Below are positions 10,619 to 22,550 of a stretch of DNA of 64,000 nucleotides, in pieces (the stretch's first letter is position 1; each line of letters begins with the position of its first letter). Position numbers and translations under genes: made by a program. Location: positions 311,725,840-311,789,839 of the forward strand of contig CM062820.1 of NCBI GenBank assembly GCA_031772625.1, in the 5' to 3' direction. Source of the DNA: Pinus tabuliformis (taxonomy: Eukaryota; Streptophyta; Pinopsida; Pinales; Pinaceae). Below the pieces are notes generated by a model, which was not told where the DNA came from, did not search any database, and saw only the letters and a list, made by a program, of their open reading frames with translations.

Positions 10619-12133
10619 TAATCTTTGATTTTATAGTAAGTTATGTGGAATATGTGTGGTGTTTACAGTGGAGGTTTGATTATGTGATTTAAGATTTGTA
10701 CACGAGTTTTCTTGTTTTTTGTTTGTTTGTTTGTTTTTTTTCTTCTAGTAAGGTCACATACATACACGTATCTTGTTCACTACTATCATGTATAAATTAT
10801 GTGATAATTTATTTAGTATATTGAAATATATACATGGGCGCTATGAATGGTAGTTACGTATATACAAAAATATGTTTTATGGAAGTCATGTATATATACT
10901 AGGGTTTGCAATTGTTGCTTAATGATGAAAGTTGATGATGTTTGTTCTAGTTTTTGTTGCTTGTCAATCATATCTTGATCATGATAATATATGTATAGAA
11001 GTGTTTATTGGATTTATTTAGTTGTGGATTTGAAAATTGGATTGTGAGGACGCTACAGGTTGTTGATTTGTGATTAGTAGCTATTGTGACTCAGTATATC
11101 AGTAACTCAGTGGGTGATGCAGTGATTATGTTTCAACATTCAGTGAATTGATATCTATATGCATGTGGTATACATAGTAAGCATGTATATATGAAGGTAT
11201 ACTTCATAACAATTTTGTATATATTCTGAAGTTAATATTGATCAGGGTTTGCAGTGACTACACACTATTTCTATGATGTTTTTCTGTTATCCAATAGTGT
11301 GATAGTATTACTTAGTATTTCATTGATTTTATCTATTACATTGGTTGAGATTCATTTCAGTGATTGAATTTCTTCAGTATTCATTGGTTTGATGTTTCAA
11401 TGATTCGGTTGGGTTATAGTTCTTCAGTGATTTAGATTTTGATTCAGTATTTCAGTTTCGCATATTGGTTTGGGCTTATTATTGGTTTGGTCTAGTGTGA
11501 AAATTTGATGAAAGGTGGCCTACATGTTTTGATGGTGCATTAATAGGTGGATCTAGTGTGAAACTTCTGAAACATGGCCTAGAAGGTGGTGAGTGTTGTA
11601 TCCTTTAGTGAGCGGGTAGGAGCTCTTTTATGGTAGGAACCGGTAAATGATATCAGGAGATTGTAGCTCCCTTCCAGTGGATGTTGGAGAACGAGTGGAG
11701 GTTGTAGCCTCGTGTAGGTGGGTTCCTCCATGATGGTAAGATGTTGCAGCATTATAGGATGTAATGAATATTTTCTATATATAATAAGAAATAAGACAAA
11801 TATGATGATAGCAGTGGTTTTCTCCCACATTGGGTTTCCACCTAAAATCTTGGTGTTCACATGTGTTGATATGTTTCTTGCTGTGATTATCTATTCTTTA
11901 AGACATACTGGATGGCTAATGAACTAATATTACAATGATTAAGTTAAAGATATAATGAATGTTCTAGAAAATTAAGTAATCTAAACATATGTGGTTAGCA
12001 TTCACTATAGTCGTTTACAAACATGGGTTACATAAATAATAGTTGCGTACATATTTCTGAATATGAAATTGGAAATGAAAGTGAATTAAAAATACCGATT
12101 AACCACGTCCCGCACCTAGTATTTTTATTAATA
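10619..12133 (+). repeat. 5' LTR of element A, second part
   Basis: Matches 27603-29200, including a TTTG-rich tract (10711-10740), the gtagctcccttcc / ggaggttgtagcctc hairpin region (about 11660-11720) and the cccacattgggtttccacc block near 11825. Ends tagtatttttattaata, directly before the PBS. Confidence 0.85.
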
Positions 12134-12153
12134 ATTCGTATCATATTAGGTCC
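12134..12153 (+). other. Primer binding site of A
   Basis: The sequence attcgtatcatattaggtcc directly follows the LTR, a decayed Met-tRNA complement in the same position as in B. Confidence 0.65.
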
Positions 12154-12219
12154 CTCAGAAGAAGCAGGGTCACTTAGAGGGAGATCTATCAAAATGAGGA
12201 TTCAAGAGGGAGTATTTTC

Positions 12220-13970
12220 TTAGAAGCCTCCCTTGTTTAATGGAACTAACTTTATGTTTTGGAAAGTCAAAATGAGATCATATTTGCAGGCACTAGGAGC
12301 TAATGGATGGGGAATTGTTGAAGATGGATATCAATACCCAACTTCCATTCCCATGGATGTTGCAGGAAAAAAGTAGTATGAGTAAAATGCAAAGGCTGTA
12401 AATTCTATCTTGGGAGGTATGATAGAATCTAAGTTTGTGAAATTCATCTAGTTGAGAAATGCAAAGGAAATATGGGATAATATTATTCAAAGCTATTAAG
12501 GTGACACTAAGGTAAAAGGTGTTAAACTTCAAACATATAGAATTCAGTATGAATCCCTTAGAATGCATGATGATGAAATTATTGCAATATTTTTCCTTAG
12601 AGTTGACAGGATTGTTAACACAATGAAATATCTTGGTGATGAAATAAAGGATACTACTGTTGTTGAATTTTTTTTGAGATCGCTAATTCAAAAGTTTGAT
12701 TCCAAAGTCTTTGTCATTGAATAAATGCAGGATTTGAAGAATCTCAGCATTAAACAACTCCATCAAATCTTGAAAACTTATAAGATGAGAATAAGGGATT
12801 CATTAGCTGTTAGAGAAGAAAAATTCAAAGGCATAGACAAAAGGAAAGAAAAGGTAGATCCTAAAGGTACAAGTTATGTTTTAGATGAAGAAGAAGTGAA
12901 TATTGTGAAGAAGCTCAAGTAGGAACCGGTAGGTTCAAAGGTAAGCTTGCTCTCAATTGTTTTTCGTGTGGAAGAGTAGGCCACTATGCCGCTAAGTGTC
13001 CTTATAAGGAAAATCATGAAAAATAAAGGAATGTTTCAAAGAAGAATGTCTAAAGAGTTTTTACTAGCAAGAAAAATTTGTATACTCATGAAGATAGTGA
13101 ATATTCTTCCAATAATGAGGATGATGAATTAGATCAAGATTTTGAATTACTTATGGAATTCAAAGGACAATGTGTAGATAAGTCTAATGATGATGACTTT
13201 ATCGATGCTCTAGAATAAATTGATAGACACAAGGATAGAACCAAGAATCAAGAAAAGGAAATCAGTATGTATAAAGAAAACAACTTAGTTGTAGAAATAA
13301 CCTAGCTAAAGATTTGCCTAGAATAGGCTAAATTAGTAGAAAAAGCTTTGAAGAAACAAGTCAAGGAAAGGGAAAATCATTGTGAAAACATAGAACTTGA
13401 AATTGTGGGTCTAAGAAAGGTATTTGAGAAAAGAAAGGCTGTAAATATTATATTTGTTAAAGGATCTGAAACTTTAGAGGAAATTATTATTCAGCGTTCT
13501 CCACTAATCAAGACATGTCTTGGATACAACCCAAATCAAAATGATGAAACATCAGAACCTATGAAACATTTTGAAGCAGGTACAAAAGGCTATGTCAATG
13601 TTATGAGAGAAAGCAATCATCATAATACTAAGACTCAATAAAAGAATGAAGGGTCAAACTATACTTGGACAAAATAACCTTTCCATGAACAATGGGAAAG
13701 CTACTCAAAAAGGTATTATACTTATAGGCATTCTAACTTCAATGGTCAATGCTTCACTTGTCACAAATATGCTTACAAAGCAATTCATTATGTTGCTTAT
13801 AAAATGATTATGACTAGTGAAGTAAGAAAACAACATAATGAAAACAGGTCAAAGAAGTCTTCTTGTAATGATTTCACCCCTCCTTAGAATGAAGTTGAAT
13901 GTTCTATTTGCAATGAATTTAGTCATGAAGAAACTAAATGCAGAAGTAGGATGAGTTGATATTACCAACA
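12220..13970 (+). mobile_element. gag region of A
   Basis: Fossil gag with the same N-terminal signature as B, a UBN2-like part, a CCHC knuckle near 12958-13000, then about 1 kb of charged, coiled-coil-like sequence (for example 13348-13641, with the K-G-S-E-T-L-E-E and L-G-Y-N-P-N signatures known from Sirevirus gags) and a second CCHC-like motif near 13900-13945. Broken. Confidence 0.75.
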
Positions 13971-14049
13971 TGAGAAAAAGACAAAACCTCCCAAGGTATG
14001 GAAAAAGAAAATTACTTCCTACGAAAATTGTGGTCTAGCATTTCATGCA

Positions 14050-14861
14050 GGAGATCAAGAGAATCTATGGTACATTGAAAATAGTTGTTTGAAGAATATG
14101 ACATGTGAAAAAGATAATTTTTTTTCTTTTAATGAAATTAAGAAAGAAAATAATTTGACTTATGGTAATAATTAACCTGCTACTATTAAAGGAAAAGGAT
14201 CTGTGGTATTTAAAGAAAATCTCAAGGTTGAGAATGTATTATTTGTTGATGGGATAAGACATAACTTGCTAAGTGTTATTCAAATGTGCAATTAGGGGCA
14301 TGAAGTTATTTTCAGATCAAAGAATTATCTGGTAAGAAATTTTGACATAGGTAAGACCATAATCAAGGGAATCAGAACTCTAGACAATGTCTATATCCTA
14401 GAAGGTGGCAAAGAGCACTATTTTTTGAACAAATCTAAAGAAATTTGGCTTTGGCACAAAACACTAGGACACCTAAGCTCTTCTCAAATATACAAATCAA
14501 GCAAGATGTGAGTAGTTCATGACTTGCGAGATATTTCTCCACCTAAAAATAGTATTTTCAAATCATTCCAACTTGGTAGTCAATCCATAGTTCAATTTAA
14601 GGCTAAACAATACACTTCAAGTAAACCCCCTGAACTTGTTCACACCGATTTATGTGGACATGTGAGAAAGGAGTCTCCTCATGGCGAAAAATAGTTCGTT
14701 ATATTAATTGATGACTTTACAAGAATGTGTTGGGTTAGTTTACTAAAGTATAAAGATGAGGCATTTTAAAATTTGAAAATTGTAAAATACTAAAGGCTAT
14801 GGTGGAAAATGAATTGGAATTAAAAATAAAATGTCTTAGATTTGATAGAGGAGGAGATTTT
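14050..14861 (+). mobile_element. pol of A, first part: protease and start of integrase
   Basis: Protease-like and GAG-pre-integrase-like sequence is followed by the integrase start (H-T-D-L-C-G near 14640). The LINE interrupts the integrase region after 14861. Confidence 0.75.
14844..14861 (+). repeat. Target-site duplication of the LINE, left copy
   Basis: The sequence gatagaggaggagatttt (18 bp) is repeated exactly at 22551-22568. Confidence 0.95.
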
Positions 14862-15141
14862 GATATATAATCTTAAATTCAATAGACACTATAGATTGAA
14901 TCTGAGAGATGAGCTCTACAAGGCGAAGAGGCACGACGACGGACTAGGGTTTGAGGGATAGAATAGGAATCTTGGCAGATCGGGGACAGATCCAGTATAG
15001 GATAATTGCGGCCTTCTGAGAAACCAGATAAAAGAAAAAAGGCAAAATAATATCAGGGGAGAAGTCATAGATCTAAGCCTGACTGCGAGGACATGACGGA
15101 AGTAACTAGGGGGGGGAGAGATCCCCTCCTACAAGGAGGTA
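14862..15141 (+). other. LINE 5' UTR
   Basis: About 280 bp between the left target duplication and the first ORF1 ATG. It contains a G-run near 15110 (aggggggg) but no TATA-like box that I can argue for. Plant L1 promoters are internal and poorly defined. Confidence 0.5.
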
Positions 15142-16567
15142 ATGGTAGTAGAAACAAGCAGGGTAGGAGCAAATGGAGGAATAGGAAACCGAAGTAAGTC
15201 AACATCGGTGATGGGAGCTGCATGGCAAGTGAGAATAGCGAGAAAATGCCTCCTGAGGGCTTCTAAAAAACCCAGGTTTTTTGTGCCAAATAATAAACTG
15301 GAGGAGTACAGAATCCATATGAAAGATCATGCTTTCATATGTAAGTTCGTAGGAACATGGCCGTTTGAAAAAGAGTTGACAAAATGGATCCACATAAAGT
15401 GGAAACCTAAAGGACACATAGATCTTAAACTAGGAGCAAAAGGGTTTTTTACAGTAGTTTTTACAAACCTGGAAGACAAGGAAAGGGTATTTGAGGAAGG
15501 GCCATACTTCTTCAATAATGCAAGTCTATTCATGAGGCAATGGGAGGAGTGCTACAATCTAGAGAAAGAAAAGATGTTGGCAGCGCCAGTTTGGGTCAGA
15601 TTGTTTGGACTTTCAATTGAGTTTTGGGACCCAGAAATCCTAGAAAGAATCGGGAACACGATTGGGACCTTTGTAAATATTGTATAGACTACCAGGCGAG
15701 GAAAATATACATCATATGCAAGGATCTGCGTCTACATGAATATTACTGAACCTATGCCAGATCACATCGAAGTAGAGTACCATGATGAAATTTGGCAACA
15801 GCCGCTTGATTACGAGCACATACCCTTTCGGTGTAGGCGATGCCATGAATATGGCCACCTGTTCAAACATTGCCCGCTAATTGAAGGAAATAACCCAACA
15901 GATCAAGGGGAGCAGGAGAGACATAGGAATGAAGAGAGAAAAGAAGGGTTCATAGAAGTTCAGAGAAGAAAGAGATTTCACAAAGGAAAGAAAAAAATAG
16001 GTTCTCCAAACCAGAAGAAAGCCAGCGAATCAGTTTGAGATCCTGCGGGATCTGGAAATGGAGGTAGAAAGAGAAGAAGAGGAAGAGATAGTAACAGAAG
16101 CCTAGAAAGATAATAGGAAGAACAACGAGGAAAAGAAGAATAAAGAGGTGGTAAAAGAGGGAGAAAAGGGGGATAGGGAAGAAGAGCGAACCCAGGAACA
16201 AATTCAGATGGAAATCGACCCGCAGCAGGAACAAGGAGGTGAGGAAGAAGAAATAATGAGGAAATTGCTACAGGAGTGGAAGCATCTAGATGAACAGTTC
16301 ATACCAGAGGAGCAAAAACAACTCTACAAGGAAATGTTTCAAAGATACAAAGAAAAACGAGGACGAGGGATGGCAAAGCAACCAAAGCAACTTGGAACAC
16401 AAGGAGATCAGAATCTAGAAACGGGAACCACAGGAAAAGGAGGAAGGAAAAGAGGCCAGAGACCTTTGAGCGAGATCATTCAAATGGTAGGAGAAATGCT
16501 AGTGAACTCTGGAAAAGTTGTGCCATTATCGGAGGTATTTCAACAACCCTCAAAACTTTTAAAATGA
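15142..16567 (+). pseudogene. LINE ORF1: DUF4283 and zinc-knuckle RNA-binding protein
   Basis: ORF1 of plant L1 elements binds the element RNA and forms the RNP with ORF2. Residues about 60-180 match the DUF4283 pattern (W-P-F..L..W..I..W, the F-F-x-V-x-F strand, and P-V-W-V-R-L near the end). A CCHC knuckle, CRRCHEYGHLFKHC, lies at 15832-15873. The C-terminal third is rich in Glu, Lys and Arg. There is an in-frame TAG at 15685-15687 and a TGA at 16036-16038; beyond this the open frame is the next one over (16148-16567), so a frame change occurred between about 16038 and 16148. The frame ends at TGA 16565-16567, overlapping the ORF2 start. The start at 15142 is the first ATG upstream of the domain with an open frame. 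Confidence 0.85.
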
Positions 16568-17736
16568 TAATTACAACCTGGAATATCAGAGGGCTGAACA
16601 TTAAGGGTGGACAGAGATATTTGAAGGAGAGACTTAAAAGAGATAGACCAAATATCATGTTACTCCAAGAAACTAAATTAAAGGAGAGAAAACTAAAATA
16701 ATTGATGAAAAATTTTAAGCCATACTATGAGATTGTGGGACAAGATGAAATCAGTAGTGCAGGGGGAGTTGCAATTTTGTGGAATCCAGAGGAAGTCCAA
16801 TTTGAAGATTGGATTAGCATTCCTCGTATCCTCTCAGGAAGATTTAGGATTTTGGGATCTAAAGAATGGATTCTTTTAACAAATGTATATGGGCCTTGTA
16901 CACATAATGAACGTAGGGTCTTTTTGCAGAACTTGACAATAATACGCTCCATCTATAGCGATTCCCCTTGGATAGTTGGAGGAGACTAAAATATGATAAA
17001 AGATCTAAACGAAAAAAAGGGTGGGCTCAGAAGAAGGGAACCAGGTATGGAAGCTTTTGGGGAGTGGATAGCAGAACAAAGACTGGTAGATATTCAGACC
17101 ACAAATGGAGTACACACATGGAATAATAGGAGGGGAGGAAGAAATCAGATTGCATCCAGACTAAATCGATTTCTCCTATCAGAACAGATCATGAACTGGG
17201 ATATTTACATAGAAGCGGTAATCCTCCCTGGCATGGGATCCAATCACTGGCCGATTAAAGTGGAAATGGATATTAAAGCTAGCCCTAAAAGAAAACCCTT
17301 TAGATTTGAAGCCTTTTGGCTGAGGGACAAGAAATTCATTAAAAAAGTAAAGAAATGGTGGAAACAGAGTAGTCAGAGAGGAAGAAATAAAATGGAGACA
17401 TTTCAGATGAAATTAAAAGAGCTTAAAAGGCACATAAGGAAATGGAATGAGGAGGAAATTGGGAATATACTCAAGGACCAGAAGATGTTAGAACAAAAGA
17501 TGAAACAAATACAACAAGAAATAATAAATATAGGAAGGAGTGAAGACCTAGCCAAGGAGGAAGGGATTTTGATAGGGCAACTGGAAGAGAGACGGAAACA
17601 AGAAGAAATCTTGTGGAGGCAAAAATCCAGGGTGAATTGGCTGAGAGAAGGAGAGCAAAACACAAAGTTTTTCCATCAAGCAATGGTCCAGAGAAGGCAC
17701 AGAAATAGAATCGTTTCCATTAAAAATGAATCATGA
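16564..17736 (+). pseudogene. LINE ORF2, N-terminal AP-endonuclease domain
   Basis: APE-like endonuclease that would nick target DNA to prime reverse transcription. The start ATG (16564) overlaps the ORF1 stop as ATGA. Motifs: T-W-N-I-R-G-L near the start, L-L-Q-E-T-K, V-Y-G-P, W-I-V-G-G-D, and G-S-N-H-W-P-I at 17236-17256, where the family usually has S-D-H. The S-R-L-N-R-F-L motif likewise has N in place of the usual D. In-frame stops occur near 16699 and at 16987-16989 (just after G-G-D), and the stretch ends at 17734-17736. The two D-to-N changes at usually conserved sites suggest the nuclease was dead or dying. The remainder of this stretch (about 17280-17736) is the Lys/Glu-rich linker before the RT. 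Confidence 0.88.
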
Positions 17737-19220
17737 ACAAGGGTCACTCAACATGAAGACATAGAGCGAGTCCTGTGAGAGCACTTCAAGGAGATTCTCA
17801 CAGACCCAAACGTAGAAAGAAGAGCAGCGATAAAGGAAATGTGTAAAGAAATCCCGAGTAGGATCACCAGAGAGAAAAATCTAGCTCTAATGCGGGCAGC
17901 GACCCTGGAAGAAGTAGAGGAAATCATAAAAGGCACGAAAAAAATAAAGCCCCAGGCCCTAATGGGTTTACAGCAGAATTCTACCAGGCAGGGTGGGACT
18001 TCCTCGGACAAGATATACTGGATGTAGTGGAAGAATCACGAAGAAACCAAAAGGTAAGTAGAAATCTTAATGCAACTTTTTTGTCTCTAATCCCAAAGGA
18101 AGCAAAGTCTGAAACCCCTCAAGGCTTTAGACCTATTGCCCTGTGTAACGTGATATACAAGATCATAGCAACTCTAATGGCTAAAAGACTCAAGCCCCTC
18201 CTGGCCAGCATCATTTCCCCAGAACAAACAGGTTTTGTTGAAGGGCGGCAAATCTTAGATGGTTTGGTGGTCTCCCAAGAAGTTGTTCACTCCTTAAAAG
18301 TGAAAAAGGAAGCAGGTATGATGATTAAATTAGATCTTTCAAAAGCATATGATCGTTTAAACTGGAATTACCTGAAAGAAATCTTAAGAGCTTATGGGTT
18401 TTGCAATAGATGGATAGAGTGGATAACATCTGCGATATCTTCAACAAATTTTTCTATTCTGGTGAACAAAACGCCCACCCAACCTTTCAATTTGACCAGA
18501 GGTCTCCAGCAGGGAGACCCTCTGTCCCCTTTCCTGTTCATTATAGCCATAGAAGGGTTGGGAAGGTATATCAAAAGAGAAGTAAGAGAGAAGAAGCTTA
18601 AAGGAATCCAACAGTTGGGAAATAATCTCCCAATAACCCATCAGCAGTTTGTGGATGACGTCATGCTGTTTGGAAAGGAAACTCTGAGAGAAACTAGAAG
18701 AATCAAGGCGATTTTAGATCTGTTCATGTCAGCCTCGGGCACTCAAATCAACAATGGAAAATCCTGTATTTATTTCTTTAATACAACAGGGAACATCAGG
18801 AACTTCCTGTCTAGAACCCTGGGATTACAATCAGGGGAGCTCCCAACCAGGTATCTAGGAACCCCGCTGGCCCTAACTCCATTAAGGATGTCCAATTGGC
18901 AGCAGGTTCTAGAGAAAATAGTCAAGAAACTTACAAACTGGTCCTTTCGATCCTTAAATTTTGCAGGCAAAACTGTCCTAGTGAAAGCAGTGCTCCAGTC
19001 TATTCCAATATACGAACTCTCAGTTATGGTAGCACCTAAAGGAGCGTGTAATAAGATGACAGAGATATTCCAAAATTTTGTATGGAGTGGTCAGAAAGAG
19101 AAAAAGAAATGGTCCCTGGTATCTTGGAAGGACATAGTTAAAATCAAGATGGAAGGAGGACTAGGACTTAAGGATCCTCATATGCTGAACCAGGCTCTGG
19201 GGGTTAAGATTTGGTGGTGA
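17737..19220 (+). pseudogene. LINE ORF2, reverse transcriptase domain
   Basis: RVT_1-type reverse transcriptase. The frame changes near 17945; from 18027 to 19220 the RT is open for 397 codons. Visible motifs: F-R-P-I-A-L-C-N-V-I-Y-K-I, Q-T-G-F-V-E-G-R-Q-I, K-L-D-L-S-K-A-Y-D-R-L (first catalytic Asp), G-L-Q-Q-G-D-P-L-S-P-F-L-F and Q-F-V-D-D (18645-18659), the catalytic box, with Val where most plant LINEs have Ala. The palm and thumb-like sequence continues to R-Y-L-G-T-P-L and the L-N-F-A-G-K region. A TGA at 19218-19220 and a further stop near 19258 separate it from the next block in the same frame. Confidence 0.92.
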
Positions 19221-19274
19221 TGGTTAAACGGGGGAAATGACCTGTGGAAACAAATATAGACCAACAAATATAAC

Positions 19275-20873
19275 ATGCCCAAGAAACCAGAGGAAATTCT
19301 GAGGATGAGGGATACCCCGAAAGGATCAACAATATGGAACCTTGCTAGTTCCAATAAAGAGTTAATTGCGAAGCATGCGTTCTGCGAGATAAGGGGGGGA
19401 AGCTCAGTGAAATTTTGGGAAGAGGCCTGGCAACAAAGGGAAAGAATGAATGGAATACAAGACCTTATGGAAGTAAGCCAAAAAGCAGCTGAGCAAGGTA
19501 TGATTGTAGTAAAGGACTTTTGGAAAAGGGAAAGCCAAGATGAAGTGTGGAGAGCCTGGAAAAGCCCAGAGGAATGGATGGATCAGCTCACAGGAGAACA
19601 AAAGGAGAGATATCAAAAGGAGATGCAGACAAGGAGGATCCCCATAAGATCTAGACCAGACATCTTAAGATGGGGAAACACAACTAAAGGGAGCTTTTCA
19701 ATTAAGGAAGCATATCATCTTCTAAACTCTGATGTTCCAGGGGACATGTCAGATATCTGGAAGATACTATGGAGCAGCAACTGGTGGCCAAAAGTGGCCT
19801 ATTTATTATGGCTGGTAGTCAAAGGACGCATTTTAACCTGGGATCAACTCCAAAAAAAAGGTATTCATGGCCCCTCAAGATGCCCTCTATGTAAGAAAGA
19901 AAAGGAGACACAAGAACACCTCCTAAACTCATGTGCAGAAGCCCATTATCAATGGGAAGAGGTTAGGAGACTCTTCGGCAAAACCAACAGAGATCAGCAG
20001 AGCATTAACAACAGAATCAGAAGATGGGGAAAAGGTAAATTCACTAGCCAAGTGGTGAAAAGGGCATGGAGTTTAGCAGTCTGGATGAACATGTGGATGA
20101 TTTGGAAGGAGAGAAATAGGAGAATCTTCCAAAACAATGAAATGACAAAGAACCAGATATGGGAAAAGACAGTGAACCATATAAGAGAAACTATATTAGC
20201 TGATAACTGGAATGGAGAAGACTGGAAAGTAACGCAGGAAGAAGAGCAGATCCTCAAGAAACTCAACCTGTATCAAAGGATGGTGGCTCCCCAGCTATGG
20301 AAAGAGCCTAGGCCGGTACTTAATGAAACAATGCACTATACCAGACCCCCGGAAGGATTTATTAAGCTGAATTTTGACGGGGCCTCCAAAGGAAACCTAG
20401 GCCCAGCTGGATTCGGAGGTCTTTTCAGGGATGATCAGGGAAGGATGAAATGGATTTATGCAGATAGCGGGGGTATCATGAGATACAATGAAGCGGAGTT
20501 GATGGCAGCACGCCAATGGCTAATGATAGCGATCAGGAATGGGTACAACAACTTGGAAGTGGAGGGAGACTCTCAAATGGCTATACATGTACTTAAAAAA
20601 CTCAATAATGGTACCCCATGGGACAAAGTCACTCAAAGCTGGAGGACTACCAACCTAATACAAGAACTGGTGACCACGATAAGTAGATTTGAATATATGA
20701 TTATCAAACACGCTAAAAGGGAGGCAAACAAAGCAGCAAATTTCCATGCGAATTGGGGATGCCAAGAACAAGGTAGAAGAGTGGACAACATATGGACGAG
20801 CTATTCAAAAGTTACAGGTTTTGAACAACTATGTTCTATTCTTAATCAGGATAACCATGCAGACACGACCTAA
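19275..20873 (+). pseudogene. LINE ORF2 C-terminus: zinc-finger-like motif and RNase H
   Basis: Continues the RT frame for 532 codons. A zf-RVT motif, C-P-L-C..H-L-L-N-S-C, lies at 19881-19934. An RNase H of the RVT_3 (archaea-like) type starts near 20367 (L-N-F-D-G-A-S-K-G) with N-E-A-E-L and E-G-D-S motifs, and ends near 20750 (N-K-A-A-N-F-H), where the last catalytic Asp of the family appears as Asn. Such RNase H domains are known from plant L1 elements. The frame ends at TAA 20871-20873, 14 bases beyond the ATG of the downstream open frame. Confidence 0.9.
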
Positions 20874-22278
20874 AGGCAGCAGTGACAACAGGCTCCTGAT
20901 CGAGATGAGGAAACGTGGAGGCGATTATGGAAAGGGCATTGATTATAAGGATAGGACAGGAGGAAATAACCGTAGGTATCAGGCCACCCTCCCAACAAAC
21001 GAAATGAATACTCTGTCAAATAAAACTTCAAGTGGCAGGGGTGGGAAAAGAGGCGTACAGATGATGGAGAGAAATGGCGGTGGTTATGTCAGGGGGAAAA
21101 GGATGGTGAAGAAGTATAACAAGAAGGTGACAGGCGGCGAAGAAGATGAAAATGTGGATGGAGTGAAGGAGGAACGACTTGAGGAGCAAGAGGAAAACAA
21201 TACCAGGGTAATCTGCAAGCTTGGGTATGTGCAAAATGCCTTTCTCACCTTACTTGTTTTCCTTTTTATCACTAAAATGAATAACAGTCAGTTGTGGGAT
21301 GAGATGGGAGGTGGAAAGAGCCCCGGAAAACTGGGAAGGCCTCGTGTTTTGCAGTATGAAGACAATTTGGAAAGATCCCAGGAAGGAGGGAGAAACTGCA
21401 GTCAGAGGTAGAGGTGGAGAAGTAATGAGGGAAAACAGAACGGGGCAGCCATGGAAGGCAACAAAGGAAATATAGCAGCCGGAGAATTGTCGATGGACCC
21501 CCTAAAATGGTACCTGACCCACAAGACAGATGGAGCGCTTCACCCCCTGAACTCGGGAAAGGATGATCATGAATAGAGCATAAAAAGGGAGGAGGAGAGT
21601 AGTATGAGGAAGGAAATTCCAAAGAGACAAGTGGTTTCTGATGTAGAGAATGAAACTGCTGTAAATCTAACACCTGTGATTGATGTGTGTGAACAGGAGG
21701 AGGTAGAAGCCAGGATGGCTCGACAGGGTCGAAGGCATGGTCGAGGAGGAAAGGGCCGCCCGAGACAAAGTAATCAGGGTGACAGGCCTGTGGAGGAATC
21801 CGAGAATCAATGTAGAGAGAGGCGGTTTGCCCGAACGGTTAGCCAAGAGGCAGCCCGTGCCTACCATGAGGAAATGGACAAAGACATTCGCCGGATAATT
21901 CAGAATCTGGAAGAAAGAGTCCTTGAAGAATAGTCAGGCTCGGAAACGAAAGAATGGGCAGCTATAGTTAGTGACCCTGGCAATACAAGAGGGAGACAGA
22001 CGCTGTATAGAAGATCCCTGCACATCTCTTGGGTTTTAAAGAGTCTTTTGGCAAAGGCCTTGGAACATGTTGCTAAAGAAATGGCTGAAATTACCAATGG
22101 AATCCCGAATGTGCAGAAGGAAATGAAAAATTTCCAAACCATTATGATCAACCAAAACAATAAGCTGGTAGAGATATCTCAGACCCTGTCCAGGATAGCA
22201 AGCTTGGTCACAAGCCAGGAAGAGCATGTGAATTTCCCCATGGAAACAAACAAAGATACTGGAACCAGAACGGGCTGA
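20857..22278 (+). pseudogene. Possible LINE ORF3, unknown basic and coiled-coil protein
   Basis: Not recognised. From the ATG at 20857, which overlaps the ORF2 stop by 17 bases, one frame stays open to 22278 (473 codons) with only three in-frame stops: 21409-21411, near 21571, and 21931-21933. The other two forward frames have no long opening here. Visible parts: a Gly/Arg/Lys-rich section with G-R-G-G-K-R-G and G-G-G-Y-V-R-G-K-R; an acidic run; a hydrophobic stretch F-L-T-L-L-V-F-L-F-I near codon 125-140; a second basic patch G-R-G-G-K-G-R-P-R, AT-hook-like, near 21740; then a helical, coiled-coil-like end (22048-22250). It could be a genuine third ORF, a transduced host or gag-like sequence, or purine-rich DNA with few stops. 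Plant L1s normally have two ORFs. Confidence 0.5.
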
Positions 22279-22550
22279 TGTGGAGGATGATACACTGGAG
22301 TTTTTTTGTTTCTTCACAAATACTGTTTTATGTTGCATAAAAACTTATTAAGTAATTTCAGATGTTATGTTTATATAGTTAGTATGGACAAAATTACCAA
22401 ATTTTGGTTTTGGAATGCCTACAGTAAACTGAGGTGGCCAACAGACCTGGTTTCCCCTAGGGGCAGGTTGAGGCCACCATAACTGTGTATCTGGTCTTTA
22501 TGTTTAATGTGAATAGAAAAGAAGAGAACTACCTTACATACAAAAAAAAA
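22279..22550 (+). other. LINE 3' UTR and A tail
   Basis: T-rich, then the block gacctggtttcc..ggcaggttgaggccac (22444-22478) and a terminal run caaaaaaaaa. The same block recurs at 49870-49902 close to another short A tail, so it marks the 3' end of this LINE family. Confidence 0.75.

Larger units (their letters stand above)
14862..22550 (+). mobile_element. Full-length L1-type LINE with a possible third ORF
   Basis: A 7.7-kb non-LTR retrotransposon on the forward strand, bounded by a perfect 18-bp target duplication and ending in a short A tail (about 22541-22550). It has a 5' UTR (14862-15141), ORF1 (15142-16567), ORF2 with endonuclease, RT, a zinc-finger-like motif and RNase H (16564-20873), a third open frame (about 20857-22278) and a 3' UTR. 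The forward strand is strongly purine-rich throughout. ORF1 and ORF2 overlap as ATGA. It carries several in-frame stops and at least two frame changes, so it is dead but much better preserved than its host A. The perfect target duplication suggests insertion well after A. Confidence 0.93.

Noticed and set aside
21272-21673. 133-codon reverse-strand open frame in the LINE
   Set aside because: Antisense shadow of the purine-rich third-frame region; Ser/Pro/Leu-rich composition with no domain.
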